A stretch of 27,410 nucleotides of DNA from positions 5,262 to 32,671 of the forward strand of contig NW_014578217.1 of the NCBI RefSeq assembly GCF_000485595.1, written 5' to 3'. Positions within the stretch are counted from its first letter, which is position 1. The number at the start of each line of letters is the position of its first letter. The DNA comes from Priapulus caudatus (lineage: Eukaryota > Priapulida > Priapulimorpha > Priapulimorphida > Priapulidae). Under the pieces are notes generated by a model. It saw only the letters and a list, made by a program, of their open reading frames with translations. It was not told the origin of the DNA and made no database searches. The position numbers and the translations under genes are program-made. This document shows positions 1 to 9,948 of the stretch, in pieces.

Positions 1-1
1 T

Positions 2-1267
2 CATGTACGATTCTTGCACACTTCGTTACTTCACAATGTTTGGCAGCACCCCAATGAACAACTAGCTAGACAAGTGCTCGATATCTGCAAAGCGTTTGCC
101 CATAACACGCATATGACACGCACACCAGTCAAGGCATCAACCTTAACAGAAGTATCGACTGCTCTGTCAGCATTAACTCATGCACGCATTGCACACGAAA
201 CACTTGCACAAGTATTGCAGTATCTTTGTCCTGGCATTGAGTCTCAGCAAATGAATGATCAGTGAGAATTTCCAGGAACTGATACAGTTCATACGGGTTT
301 ACTGGTTCTGACAAGGCCAGGGCGTCTTCGTGGGCAAGAACCTGTGCCACTCCAATCTGCAGATGGCCAGTGGATGCTGTTGTTTGGTTTGTCTATCGAA
401 AGACTTGCACTTGGGTATCATGTCGAGGTGTCTTTTCGGTGGACTCCCGCATTCTACTGGCAACCCACTGGAACAAGGCTTCATAACAGGCCATCATCAC
501 AGATGCGACTACTTATTTATGCCACTGCGAATAAACTGCAAAAAGCAAGAGACGATGTTTTGCAACGATGTGGAGGCCAGTCAAAGATTGTGTGTCTGAT
601 CCATCATGAATATCTTTTGCGTGAGCAGAAGGGCTGCGCCATTCATTGTTGTGTGGCAACATGCCAAACTGGTATTCGATGGCGCTGTCCACATGGTTTG
701 GGTCATGTTCAGTGTGATGTTGGCATGTGTCTCCATCATTTCAAGCTAGACACCCATGACAATCAAGACAGACCTATTACTGTTGGATGCTATGGTCCAG
801 ATCTACACCATGGACATGTTCAGGTACCTCTTGTCCTTGATCATAACGAAGAAAACAATGGTGCTGAGGACATTCTTGCTCTTTCATTCAACAACACTGA
901 TTTGGACGATATTCCTTGTCATCCACTTGAACGCTATGCCATTGGAGGAAATGATTATGCATCCGACACATGCCCCAACGTCACATCTGCAACAGTTAAT
1001 GTCGGCTACCTTTCGGAGCGTACCTCAAATGCAACACTTGGACATTACTTGCTCAATAACCATCTCCAAGTGTTAAACCACACGACCAAGTCACAGAAGC
1101 CACCTGTCGCTGCACAGAAAATACTTCAGCAAATCTGTGCATGCACACCAGAATGGACAGTGCCGCTGCTATATCCAGAGGCCCAGCTATTTCCACGCAT
1201 TTTCTGGAATATGCATGCAAACGCAGTTACAGGTGCATTGCCTGCCATCATGTTCACTGATGCATAG
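2..1267 (+). pseudogene. Decayed mobile-element ORF, family uncertain (possibly Helitron-type replicase N-terminal region)
   Basis: The frame is open from the left edge to 1267 and broken only by a TGA at 263-265, so about 420 codons belong together and the true start is left of the window. The protein has a Cys/His-rich patch (GCAIHCC..C..RCPHG..QCDVGMCLHH, nucleotides about 630-740) and ends in LLYPEAQLFPRIFW followed by GALPAIM. From memory, similar LYPEA-LFP-IFW segments occur in large transposon proteins of marine invertebrates next to Helitron-like domains; this is recall, not a search. The final TAG (1265-1267) is formed at the junction with an inserted MITE, and the frame beyond that element stays open to a TAA at 1549. 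It lies upstream of the first DOT1L exon seen, so probably within a DOT1L intron. No catalytic motif is visible. I am confident of long decayed coding, not of the family. Confidence 0.5.
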
Positions 1268-1485
1268 GGTTGCAAAGGGTCGGAAACTTTCCGGTAAATT
1301 TCCGGTATTTTTCCGGAAATTTTCCATGGGAAGTTAAGCCCGGGAATTTTGGGAATTTTGCTTAAATTCATCAAAAAAAGTAGCTTATAACAGTGAACCT
1401 TTTTTGTGGGATACACATAAGGCAATTCTAGGTCTTGTGGCATATTTTGGTTAAACTATCCCCAATTCAATGGAATTGCAACCCT
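1266..1485. mobile_element. Short non-autonomous hAT-like MITE
   Basis: The element starts with AGGGTTGCAA (1266-1275) and ends with the reverse complement TTGCAACCCT (1476-1485). A leading (C/T)AGGGTTGCAA is typical of hAT elements. Flanks are CTGATGCA on the left and CTGCATGCA on the right, a possible degenerate 8-bp target duplication. The interior has three phased copies of a TTTCCGG-centred motif (1286-1325) and GGGAATTTT repeats, with no coding capacity. It is 220 bp long and inserted into the mobile-element ORF. Confidence 0.7.
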
Positions 1486-2121
1486 CTGCATGCACAGTCA
1501 GTGCATTCTTCCATCACATGTACAGCTGATTCTCAAGATCTTGCACACTAAATAGTAATGAGATGCAGTGGCAGATCCAGGAAANAAAACACTTACGTGT
1601 AATAATAGAATAATCACTGCCTTGCCCATACATTTATACATGTCATTCTACATCATTCACCGTCATTATCATTCATGATCATTGATTATCGTCACTTCCA
1701 CCACCACCACCATCCCCATCTTGCATATATCACAATCACCGGTTACCATCAGGCAACATTATCATATCTGTCGATAGTTTGAAGCTCAAGGAGCCTCCGA
1801 CTTCGACTTGTGCGTTGGAATTAACGCAGGTTTGAAACCATTGGGACTAGAATTCTTCTTCGATATAGCCGAAATTCGACTTGTGAATTTAGGCTTAGTC
1901 GAAGATTTATTAAAGTAAAAACAAAAGGAAAGATCGGGACTTTTGTGGAACTTCGACTTGGCAGGTTTTCCAACTTGTGCAATGTCGCCTGTATTGATTT
2001 ATCTATAGACTGAAGGCTGACCTCTCACTAACGTTACTTCTCTCTCTCTCCTTACTTTCCTCTTACTTTCTTTCTTCTTACTTACGTTCCTCTGTGCGGC
2101 GGCTCATTATGGATCCTGCAG
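1486..2121 (+). other. Probable DOT1L intron sequence
   Basis: No gene is visible apart from the tail of the interrupted frame up to 1551. There is one ambiguous base at 1585. The motif TTCGACTTG recurs three times (about 1801-1957). A pyrimidine-rich stretch (2036-2092) leads toward the acceptor that opens the next exon at 2122. Confidence 0.5.
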
Positions 2122-2223
2122 GAGAATCAGAAGAAGCTGCAGCTGCAGGCGATGGCACTGGAGAAGCAGGTTGGAGGTCTGACCCAGGAAAGCACGAACC
2201 TACTGAAGGTGCGACTCGCTGAG
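2122..2223 (+). CDS. DOT1L: DOT1L exon a (coiled-coil region)
   Basis: Acceptor TCCTGCAG precedes 2122 and donor GTACGG follows 2223. The exon is 102 nt, 34 codons, phase 0 at both ends. The product starts ENQKKLQLQAMALEKQ and ends NLLKVRLAE, with Leu/Gln heptad-like spacing expected of a coiled coil. It joins in frame to the next exon as VRLAE-LGIVACTPADL, paralleling human DOT1L KLDE-LGVKALTYNDL. Human DOT1L methylates H3K79 on nucleosomes; this segment lies C-terminal to the catalytic fold in a coiled-coil region associated with partner binding. No catalytic motifs are present, so those exons are left of the window. A 40-bp copy of the 3' end and donor recurs at 2361. Confidence 0.85.
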
Positions 2224-2238
2224 GTACGGTTCTAACAC

Positions 2239-2360
2239 ACACTCACTCACCTACGCACCGTGGACCCACACACACGCACGCACGTACGAACGCACACACA
2301 CACACACCCACCCACGCCCACGCACGCACGCACCCACATTCACGCGCACGCACGCACGCA
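2239..2360. repeat. CA/CG-rich microsatellite in intron
   Basis: Degenerate (CACG)n/(CA)n/(CCCA)n tract filling the space between the real exon end and its duplicate. The antisense ORF across it is low complexity. Confidence 0.8.
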
Positions 2361-2400
2361 CCTATTGAAGGTGCGACTCGCTGAGGTACGGTTCTAACAC
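2361..2400 (+). repeat. Duplicate of DOT1L exon a 3' end plus splice donor
   Basis: Bases 2361-2400 match 2199-2238 with a single change (CCTACTGAAGG versus CCTATTGAAGG). The copied segment includes the last eight codons of the exon and the GTACGG donor, so the intron contains a second donor in identical local context, 162 bp downstream. Confidence 0.9.
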
Positions 2401-2558
2401 TTACACCCACACCCACGTGCTGAGATGGTGTGGAGAGTTGTCCCTCCATCCGTTCTTTGCATGATGCTGTGCAGAAACCATGCGAGCGTGCGTACCCGTG
2501 TGTACACACTGTGTATGTAACGTGTCATGATGAGTGTGTGTGTTGTATTGTCTTGCAG

Positions 2559-2696
2559 CTGGGCATAGTGGCGTGCACACCTGCAGATCTACTTGCCAAG
2601 GCGAAGGAGATAGTTGCCAAACACAAAGACTTGCAACAGGAAGCTTCGAAGCTACAGACTACCATTAACGGCCTGGAGCTCGATAATCAAAAATTG
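2559..2696 (+). CDS. DOT1L: DOT1L exon b (conserved coiled coil)
   Basis: Acceptor TCTTGCAG ends at 2558 and donor GTGAGC starts at 2697. The exon is 138 nt, 46 codons, phase 0 at both ends. The product begins LGIVACTPADLLAKAKEI and ends INGLELDNQKL. It aligns by eye with the human DOT1L stretch beginning LGVKALTYNDLIQAQKEI and ending LEQDNRAL: same length, same hydrophobic spacing and the shared AKEI/QKEI and LDN/QDN landmarks. In mammals this coiled coil contacts AF10-type partners. Splicing to the neighbours keeps one continuous frame. This is one of the safest identifications in the window. Confidence 0.92.
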
Positions 2697-2934
2697 GTGA
2701 GCGCATAATTACCATGTTAATTAATCAACGAGCGCATAATTAACTCTATTAATGAATCCTTGTGATAACTAACGTCGTCGAAAGGCAAAACGCAATCTCC
2801 GCTAGCGAACGCATTTTTCCGAATTTTGTCAATCAATTCAATCATCGTCGGGGTGGGGGCGATGGCGGCGCTGTTGCCATAGCGACGATCTCTTACCTTA
2901 TCGTCATGGTGACAGACGTTTCTTTGTCTTGCAG

Positions 2935-4657
2935 CTGCAGCAGCGGCAGCAGCAGGACGACATGGCACCACGGCAGCAGGAGAAGCAGCAACAGCAAGCA
3001 AGGGAGAAAGAGAAGGTTAAGGAGAAGGGTAAGGAGAAGGAGAAGGGAAAGAGGAACGGACAGCTTAACGGCGTGTGCCCCCCTCCCGCTCTCGACACGA
3101 CGACCCAAGAGTTCATCGCAAAGGAGATGACCTCTGTGATGGAATACCGTAAGAAGCTGTTTGCCAAGGTCGGCCGGCTGGAGTCAGAGGTCATGCTACT
3201 GGAGAAGACAACACAGGAGAACAGCGAGAAGGCTTCGGCCTCTAACCGCAAGCTGGGAAAGTCCTCCTCCTCTTCCCCGCCCTCCTCCTCTTCCTCTTCC
3301 GTCTCCTTCCCCTCCCCCGCGGCGGCTGCTGCCGACCAGCTAACGACGGTCGCGATGTTTGCTACGTCGGAGAAAGAGCTGAGCGTTGATCAGCGTCACG
3401 AGCTATACCGCATGAGCGTCTCCACACCCCTGACCTTCCCTCTCCCTCTCCCTCTCCCCCTCCCCTACGCGATGGGCTTTCCCTTCGTGAAGACGGAGCC
3501 CCGGAGTCCGCGGGGGAGGTCCCCGAAGCGGGAGCGCGAGCGGGAGACGCGGGAGCGAGAGCGGGAGAAGGAGGAAAATCTGAATGCGTTTGAGCAGCGA
3601 GTGAAAAGCATCATCATGCACACGCTCAACGAACCGGCGCCGGCGCCCCCCGGTGGCAGGCGTGCCACGCGAGAGAAGTCGCAGCGCAAGGGAAGCACGT
3701 CCAGCGTGGGATCGAGCTGCAGCGACCCCACCTCTCTGCCTGACCCCCTCCCCCTCCCCATCCCCACGCAGCAGCAGCACCAGCAGAGGGCGCTGCCGAT
3801 GTTTGCGACTCCGTTCGCGGCAGACGCGCGATCGCTGCTTCAGGCGTGCGATACTCCGCCACCGGCGTCCGTCGCCCCGGCGATGCGACTGGAGAGCGTG
3901 TCGCCCGCGGCAACCGACCGCGATGTGCACGAGTCTGCGTCGTTGCCGGCGGCGACCGCGTCGGCATACGCGATGAAGCCGGATTACACGAAGTCTTCGC
4001 CCGCGAAGCTGGCGCTGAAGCGGCATCTCAGCGAGGAGGCGTCGTCAGGGAGACGCGAGGGCGCCACCGGCAGAGGCTGCCGGGGCGTTGCCACGGCGAC
4101 CGACTTAGAGCCGGGAGAGATCGTCCGCGCACCGCCTGCTGGTGGCTCCCTCACGGCGGCGAAGGAACGCCGCCTCTCGGACGCGTCGTCTTGCTCCGAC
4201 CCCGAGGTCAGGGTCAAGGTCACTGGGTCCGGTCGCGGCGGGGCGGACGGTGGCTCCCCCGCGGGGGAGGCGGAGAGCGAGCGTCATGGCGGCGCTGCAG
4301 CGACGCGTTATAACGGAGTGATGAAGGGAACGCCCGTCGTGCAGCTGCTGCGCCTAGGTAGCGGTGGCGCCCCCTCACAGCGCAAACCGGAGGGCGACGA
4401 CGACCGCAAGGAGAGGTCGCCGAAGAGGAGGCGTGGCGGGAAGTCCCCGAGCCGGGGAGGAGGAGGAGGAGGAGGGGGAGAGGGGAAGAGTCCCAAGCGA
4501 CAGACAACGGCGGAGGCGGTGGCAACGATGATGGACAATGCAACGCGACCGCTCGCCATCACCGCCATCTCGTCGCCCGACAGCCCCCCGATACTCCTGT
4601 CACCGGCCGAACACGCAGCGCCCCCTGCCGCCGTCGTCGTTGCAGCAGTGAGTGCGG
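2935..4657 (+). CDS. DOT1L: DOT1L exon c (large disordered C-terminal region)
   Basis: Acceptor TCTTGCAG ends at 2934 and donor GTGAGT starts at 4658. The 1723-nt exon begins in phase 0 and leaves one base over, matching the next exon. It starts with LQQRQQQDDM, then a K/E-rich basic stretch (residues about 17-45) and a conserved helical block (EFIAKEMTSVMEYRKKLFAKV). Disordered sequence follows: Ser runs, Pro-Leu repeats from a CCCTCT tract, an RERERE run, and SPKR motifs. Three landmarks are diagnostic of metazoan DOT1L: PDYTKSSPAKLALKRHLS (human PDYTRLSPAKIVLRRHLS), SDASSCSDPEVRVKV (human SDSGFSDPE) and PLAITAISSPDSP (human PLEITAISSPETS), in the human order. A second GTGAGT at 4648 would also be usable, but only 4658 gives the frame needed by the acidic exon. 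Confidence 0.93.
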
Positions 4658-4690
4658 GTGAGTGGTCTAGTGTGTCCGCGCGTGCCTGCG

Positions 4691-4832
4691 AAAACTCTGC
4701 CCGCGTGTAAAAATAACGCGCATTATGATTACGTAAAATTCCCTGCGTGTAGGCGTGGCACGCTTGCAGGCAAAATTCTCCCTGCATTCAGAAATAACGA
4801 GCTGGTAAAGTTCCCCGCGTGTAGAAATGACG
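4691..4832. repeat. Degenerate ~40-45 bp tandem repeat in intron
   Basis: Four imperfect units share AAAATTCYCTGCGTGTA-like cores, near 4691, 4735, 4775 and 4806 (for example TAAAATTCCCTGCGTGTA). It occupies most of the 357-bp intron between the last two clear DOT1L exons, and nothing else is seen there. Confidence 0.5.
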
Positions 4833-5014
4833 TGCGTATCAGGAATGTAATTAAGCGCTTGTATATGAACTAGCTTTATAACGTAGAATCACTGCATCCG
4901 CCTCGCACGTCCGTTCACACGGGCGAAGCCACATCACCGTGCAAGCATTCATCATGACCGGTGTGGAATGCGGTAATTTCACAGCTTCTGTTTCTGTTCT
5001 GTCTGCATGGGCAG

Positions 5015-5108
5015 GTGATTGCGTGAAGAAGGAGAAGGAGGAGGAAGAGGAAGAGGAGGAGGAGGAGGATGCAACGTGTGTGAGCAACGCAGGAGCAGAG
5101 AGCAGCCG
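5015..5108 (+). CDS. DOT1L: DOT1L exon d (acidic segment)
   Basis: Acceptor ATGGGCAG ends at 5014 and donor GTGAGT starts at 5109. The first two bases (GT) complete the Gly codon begun by the previous exon. The product reads DCVKKEKEEEEEEEEEDAT and ends AGAESSR, with the last codon split (CG|). The order Lys-Lys-Glu, acidic run, then SSR parallels human DOT1L VLKKERPL, SDEEPGSEDEP, SSARIERK. The Glu run is coded by a (GAG/GAA)n tract that probably varies in length. The phase fit at both boundaries is the main support, since the sequence itself is low complexity. Confidence 0.75.
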
Positions 5109-5420
5109 GTGAGTCATCGTCGCAGAGTCAGGGGAGGGGACGAGTCATCGATATGTCGACTTATCATAATACAAACCTCGACGATACACCTATCGATACG
5201 TTTGATTGTTCACGATACTCTTGTCGATACGTTTGGTTGTTTACGATATATGTATCGATACTCTACTGATTAAAATTCATTTGATCCAAAAATAAAAGAA
5301 ACGTATCACAATTCACAATTCCATTGTAGTTGTTTACTAAGGCCTTCATGATACTGATTGTAAGTGTACATGTGATTGGTAGATCCCAGTTAAGCTAGGT
5401 AGTTTCTCTGGAAATTATCG
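5109..5420. other. CGATAC-rich intronic DNA
   Basis: No coding signal. Between 5143 and 5267 there are many copies of TCGATA/CGATAC in both orientations, related to the core of the 31-bp satellite that follows. The remainder is AT-rich and unremarkable. Confidence 0.5.
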
Positions 5421-5900
5421 CAACACGTATTGTATCATGAAGTCTGTATCGTATCGTGACGGCTGTATCGTGATACGTATCGTATCGTGAAGTCTGTATA
5501 GTATCATGAAGGCTGTATCATGATACGTATCGTATCGTGAAGGCTGTATCGTGTTACGTATCGAATCGTGAAGGCTGTATCGTGAAGGCTGTATTTGTGA
5601 TACGTATTGTATCGTGAAGTCTGTATCGTGATACGTATTGTATCGTGAAGGCTGTATCGTGATACGTATTGTATCGTGAAGGCTGTATCGTGATACGTAT
5701 TGTATCGTGAAGGCTGTATCGTGATACGTATTCGTATCGTGAAGCGTATGCGTGATAATTGTATCATGAGGCTGTATTCGTGATACGTATTGTATCATGA
5801 AGTCTGTATTTGTGATACGTATCGTATCATGACGTCTGTATTGTGATACGTATTGTATCATGAAGTCTGTATTTGTAATACGTATCATATCGTTAATGAT
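5421..5900. repeat. 31-bp satellite array (TATCGTGAAGGCTGTATCGTG core)
   Basis: About 15 imperfect units with a 31-bp period, best preserved at 5620-5730, consist of TATCGTGAAGGCTG alternating with ATCGTGATACGTATT. Several junctions form the perfect palindrome GATACGTATC. The right end abuts the TIR element at 5904. The antisense frame lacks stops only because of the unit composition. Confidence 0.9.
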
Positions 5901-5903
5901 GGA

Positions 5904-6444
5904 CAGTAAAAACTCGCGAGTAAAAACCTGCATTTTCCCAAGTCAGCCTAAACAGGTTCTTACATAAATGGTACTTAGCACAAATTGGGCTATTTAGGTT
6001 CTTTAATAGGTTCTTATTTCTAAAGAAAACTTCCCAAATTGTTTTTCATACGGTATAGTTCCCCTGGTTCGAATGTTCATCATTCTCCCGACTCTTCCCC
6101 ATATGCTCGATGTGTAGCCAGTGGAGATTATAAACAATATCGATAACAGGTATTTATTGTGTAATTGCAACAATAACAATTCTCATTTGCATTTTCCATC
6201 TTGGCATTAGCAGTGTTAATAAATGACAGTGATAACGCACCCGCGTCTTCAAAAAAAGATCCAAAATGTTGCTCTCCATCTTATTCGCCAAGTGCCCACA
6301 TCTTTTTTATAACGATTTTGGAAAATAAGAACCTGTTTCAAATTTTAGGCTCAACAGGTTCTTGTTAAGGAGGGGTATACCTGGGCCAATTTTTCGCCTA
6401 ACAGTTTCTTCAATAACTAGGTTTCTTACTCACGGTTTTTACTG
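5904..6444. mobile_element. TIR-bearing non-autonomous DNA transposon
   Basis: The left end reads CAGTAAAAACTCGCGAGTAA (5904-5923) and continues AAACCT. The right end (6419-6444) is its inverted complement with a few differences (rc CAGTAAAAACCGTGAGTAAG). Inside are subterminal repeats of AACAGGTTCTTA in both orientations (5950, 6005, 6328, 6353), the arrangement expected of transposase-binding sites. It is 541 bp with no coding capacity and no convincing target-site duplication, so the superfamily is left open. Its right end coincides with the start of the duplicated, error-rich sequence. Confidence 0.7.
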
Positions 6445-6492
6445 CCAATTGCAAATACAGAGATTAATATCATATGTCCGTTGTGTTTGCAG

Positions 6493-8200
6493 CGATGCCT
6501 CGGACTGTAGCGATCGACCAGGAACAGCAGTCAGCAGCAGCAGGCAAGCCGCGGATTGTGGAGGAGAGCGGGAAGGGCAGACCGGCCGCCTCAGCGACTG
6601 ACAACGTCCCGGTAGATGGCGGCCAGCAGTCAGCAGCAGCCGCCGCCACACAGCCGTCGCCCAGCGCTCCCAGCCACATTCTTCACACGTACACATGGCC
6701 GGCTCCGCAACCCGCCCACAGACGGGCCCCTCCCGCACGCACACAAGGGCCGCATCACCCCCCCGTCACCGCCGGAGCCACCAGCCCAACGCGCCTCGCG
6801 TGAGCGACCGGTGACACCCTCTGGATCGCCGCGACCCGTTCGAGACGGACCGGGCATCATTCTCCGACGCCGAGCCGTGACAGCCAGCGTTGACTTGCCG
6901 CCGTACTGCCCGCGAGCGTGGCGGACAGCTTCAGCGCCTGGTGCGCCGCCACACCGACAGCGGGCGACGGGCGGCGGGTACGGTGGCGCCCCCGTGAGAT
7001 GCAGGCAGTGGCGTAACTTACGACCGAACAGCATTTCAAAAAGAAGTTTTAGCGGTAAAGGTGCGGGGCAGTGCTGGCCAGCCTCTTGCAGCAGCTACCG
7101 CAAGCGCAAACAACTCAACAAACAACTACAGCAGGCAACAGCAGCGCACAGCAGACACGGCGCTTGCGCAGCAGCAACAGCAGCAGCAACAGCAGGCAAA
7201 CCAGCAACACAACAGCAGCAACAGCAGCCAGCACACCACAGCACAACAACCGATGCAGACAGCAGATGAGAGCAATCACTACACGAACCGAAGCCTGTGC
7301 ATGCAAGCAGGCACACAACTACCACGCCGGGCGCCAGGCGCAGTCATTGCAAGCCAGTGCAGACAACGCGAGAAGTGAGGCAACGCGAGGCAGTGAGCAC
7401 GAAGCGAGGCCAGTGAGACCAAAGGCGAGACAGGTGAGCGCCACGATCAAGATAGTGAGACAACACGAGATAGTTGAGAGTAGTTGAGCTGTGTCGCAAC
7501 TTGCATACAGACGTTCTCCAATCTGATCGTCATGGCAACTCTCAGCAGCAGCCAGCAACAACACACAATAGCACAGCAGCTAGCAGCATCAACAGACAGC
7601 ACCAACAAAACAACTACAGACAACGAACAGGCAGCAGCAGCTACAGCAACAACAGCAGCAGCAGCAGCTACCAGCACACACGGGCAGCCAGCAGCGCTAC
7701 CAGCAACAGCACTACAGCAGCCACAACAGCAGCAGACAGGCAGTGACGCAGTCAGCGACTGATGGCACTGCGGTCCGTTGCACGTCGTATTCTCCGCCCC
7801 GTCCCAGCATTCCGCAACCCCCTGCGCTCACTCGCTCGTGCGCCCGCGCAACCCACTCGTCACGGGATTCGCCGCCCGCGCCTCGTCGATGCCGCTCTTC
7901 CCCTGCCGCCGGCAGCGCGCCGCGAGCCCTCTGGTGGCGCCCCCTACATCTATGTCACTAACTGCGCTCGGAGGGCGGGCGTCTCCCACGCGGGCGGCAG
8001 CACGGGCAGAGGGCGGGCGACGCAGCCGGCAGCGAGGACGAGGAGGAGGATGCTACTCGGCACTTCCGTATCCACAAGCCACGTTCGCGTCGCCGCGGGG
8101 AGCGCATCCACTGCAGCGACCCATGCTGCTCCGCAGCAGGGGCGCCAGTAGGAACCTGCCCCTGTCCCACCCGCCGACCTCCCACCCCCGGGGACGCGTT
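6493..8200 (+). pseudogene. Copy 1 of the putative DOT1L C-terminal exon, frame destroyed by indels
   Basis: Acceptor TGTGTTTGCAG ends at 6492 in the same context as in copy 2 (11876). The content parallels the open frame at 12068-13000, but the frame shifts repeatedly, so no long product can be read. Fragments recur in all three frames, including RPVTPSGSP (about 6808-6834), the QQQ/SSS/AAA tract (about 7160-7260) and an acidic fragment GSEDEEEDATRHF (8023-8061). I treat it as the same exon as in copy 2 with sequencing errors, not as a second gene. The right limit is a guess set by loss of coding-like composition. Confidence 0.45.
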
Positions 8201-8761
8201 GCCGGCTACGGCATGACTATTCGCGTCGGCGTTGGTCAGGCGTCGGCCGGCAGGTGGAGCCACGCTGGCCTTTCGGTCCTGTAGGGGATGTGAGCGGGGC
8301 GGCGGCTACCGGCCGGCGTCGCTTGCTGCCTCGTGCTGCGGCGTGGGACGGCGGGCCACTCATCGACATTACATCATGTCTGGCTACGACAGGAATGCGT
8401 CGCCACGCAGTCGATAGACACGTGGCGACGCCCTACAGCGCTGTCGGTGGACACGGTGCGCCCCAACGCGCCTGCCAATGGACATGTAGCGCCCTCTACC
8501 CAGCTGGTTAGCCACGTGGCGCTCCCTCCTGCTGCCAATAGAATGTAGCGGCCCCCTACCTCAGCTGGTAGGCACAATGCGCCCCGCATGGCAGAGAGAG
8601 CAGAGAGCCTGATGAAACACTACATGAACACTGCTGCGACGTCTGATGCTTGTGTGTCGTGCTAGTGCGTAACTGCATACGTTACACAACAGGCCATCGA
8701 GTCACAGCTACCATAACACTGCCACAGTCCATCAGGAATTTATACCTTCTCCCTGTTTTAT

Positions 8762-8802
8762 AGTGATTGATTGATTGATCTGCTTGATTGATTGATTGTG
8801 AT
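8762..8802. repeat. (TGAT)n microsatellite, copy 1
   Basis: ATTG/TGAT tetranucleotide run in probable 3' untranslated DNA; its partner is at 14083-14121. Confidence 0.8.
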
Positions 8803-9078
8803 GACTGACTGATTACTTGTTAGACTTTGTGTTTTTTTTCCTTTTCTTAGTACTTAGAGTAGTTGTTTTGTGTACCCGTGAGCAATCGTTTCTCGACGGT
8901 GAAACGCGTCCTTTGAATGCGTTGCGTGTACAAGCATGAATGTATATTTTCTTGTCCTAATTTTAACTGGGCCGTGTCGTGTGAGACCTTCGTGAAACTG
9001 TCTGCATGTGTACACCCCATCAACGTATATCACTCCGATGTTTTTAACCGGGCTGCGATCGTATGGATGATGCCAATC

Positions 9079-9084
9079 AATAAA
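9079..9084 (+). other. Candidate poly(A) signal AATAAA, copy 1
   Basis: CAATCAATAAACGACTCG. The same hexamer in the same context occurs at 14396, and it lies downstream of the Q-rich exon, so it could end the DOT1L transcript. Confidence 0.4.
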
Positions 9085-9593
9085 CGACTCGAATGCTTCA
9101 TCGTCGTATCTCTCTGCGAAGTTTTGTGCGTTCCGTCGTTGCGTGTTTGCTTTGATACTGTTCACGTTATATATGGCGCCACGCATGGCCCGGTGTGAGT
9201 GTGTTGACCGATTGACCGGAGTTGCGTGGTTTCTCTCTCTCTCTCTTTTGTCTCTCTCAGTGCTCACTGTCATCTCGTTGCTCTGTGAGCATGTCTGGTC
9301 ATGGCAGAGTGGTGGCGATGCAGAGGAAGATAGAGGACCAACTATGGATGGCGTCATGTCTGTGATGGGCCAGGGATTGTGCGTCGATCCAACGTGGAAC
9401 GGCACCTCCGCGGCGGTTACGCGTGTAGCGCATCTGTTTACCCTCCGCTTCTTGCACTCTAACGACTTTAGCTAGCAGTGTGTGCCATTGCATGTGTGTG
9501 CGGTGCGTTGTAGCTCATCGTCGTGGTAGTTCGTTGCTCGTCTAGTAGACGAAGCGCATTATCCTGCACGTGTGTTCTAGTTGAGTGCAGCGT

Positions 9594-9895
9594 TGTTAGC
9601 TCTGTAACATTGTTAGCTCTGTGCATTTGTTAGCTCTGTGTTGTTGCTTCTGCATTGTATAGGCTCTGTGGCATTCTCATGCTCTCCGCATTGTTTAGCT
9701 CGTGGCCATTTGTTAGCTCTGCATCTTGTTAGCCTGTCATTGTTCAGCTCTTGCATTGTAGCTTGCAGTTGTTAGCTGCTGCTGTAGCTCATTAGTTACT
9801 CTGTGGCATTGTTGCTCTGTCATTGTTAGCTTCTGCATTGTTAGCTCTGGCATGTTGAGGTCTGTGCATTGTTAGCGTCTGGCTATGTAAGCAGT
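9594..9895. repeat. 16-bp minisatellite (TTAGCTCTGTGCATTG), copy 1
   Basis: About 18 imperfect units of GCATTGTTAGCTCTGT. The partner array is at 14887-15180. Units differ mainly by single-base gains and losses. Confidence 0.85.
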
Positions 9896-9948
9896 GCGTA
9901 TTCTTTATCTCCTAGCAACTGTTTATCTACGCACAGAGAGAGGGAGAG

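Noticed and set aside
3403-4543. Several 100-200 codon ORFs in other frames and antisense to DOT1L exon c
   Set aside because: These are shadows of a GC-rich exon; only the frame carrying PDYTKSSPAK and AITAISSPDSP matches DOT1L.
5421-5900. CRISPR-like array
   Set aside because: Units are contiguous 31-bp repeats with no unique spacers, in an animal genome.
5415-5933. 172-codon antisense ORF with HDTIRITIQPSRY-like repeats
   Set aside because: It is a product of the 31-bp satellite; no start context, splice signal or conserved domain.
7095-7325. Cys/Leu-rich and Ala/Val-rich antisense ORFs in the CAG-repeat regions (also 12438-12845)
   Set aside because: They are translations of CTG/GCT repeats opposite the Gln-rich exon.
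8854-9405. 183-codon minus-strand ORF in copy 1 (8854-9405)
   Set aside because: The corresponding frame in copy 2 is broken, no domain is recognisable, and indel noise makes either result unreliable.
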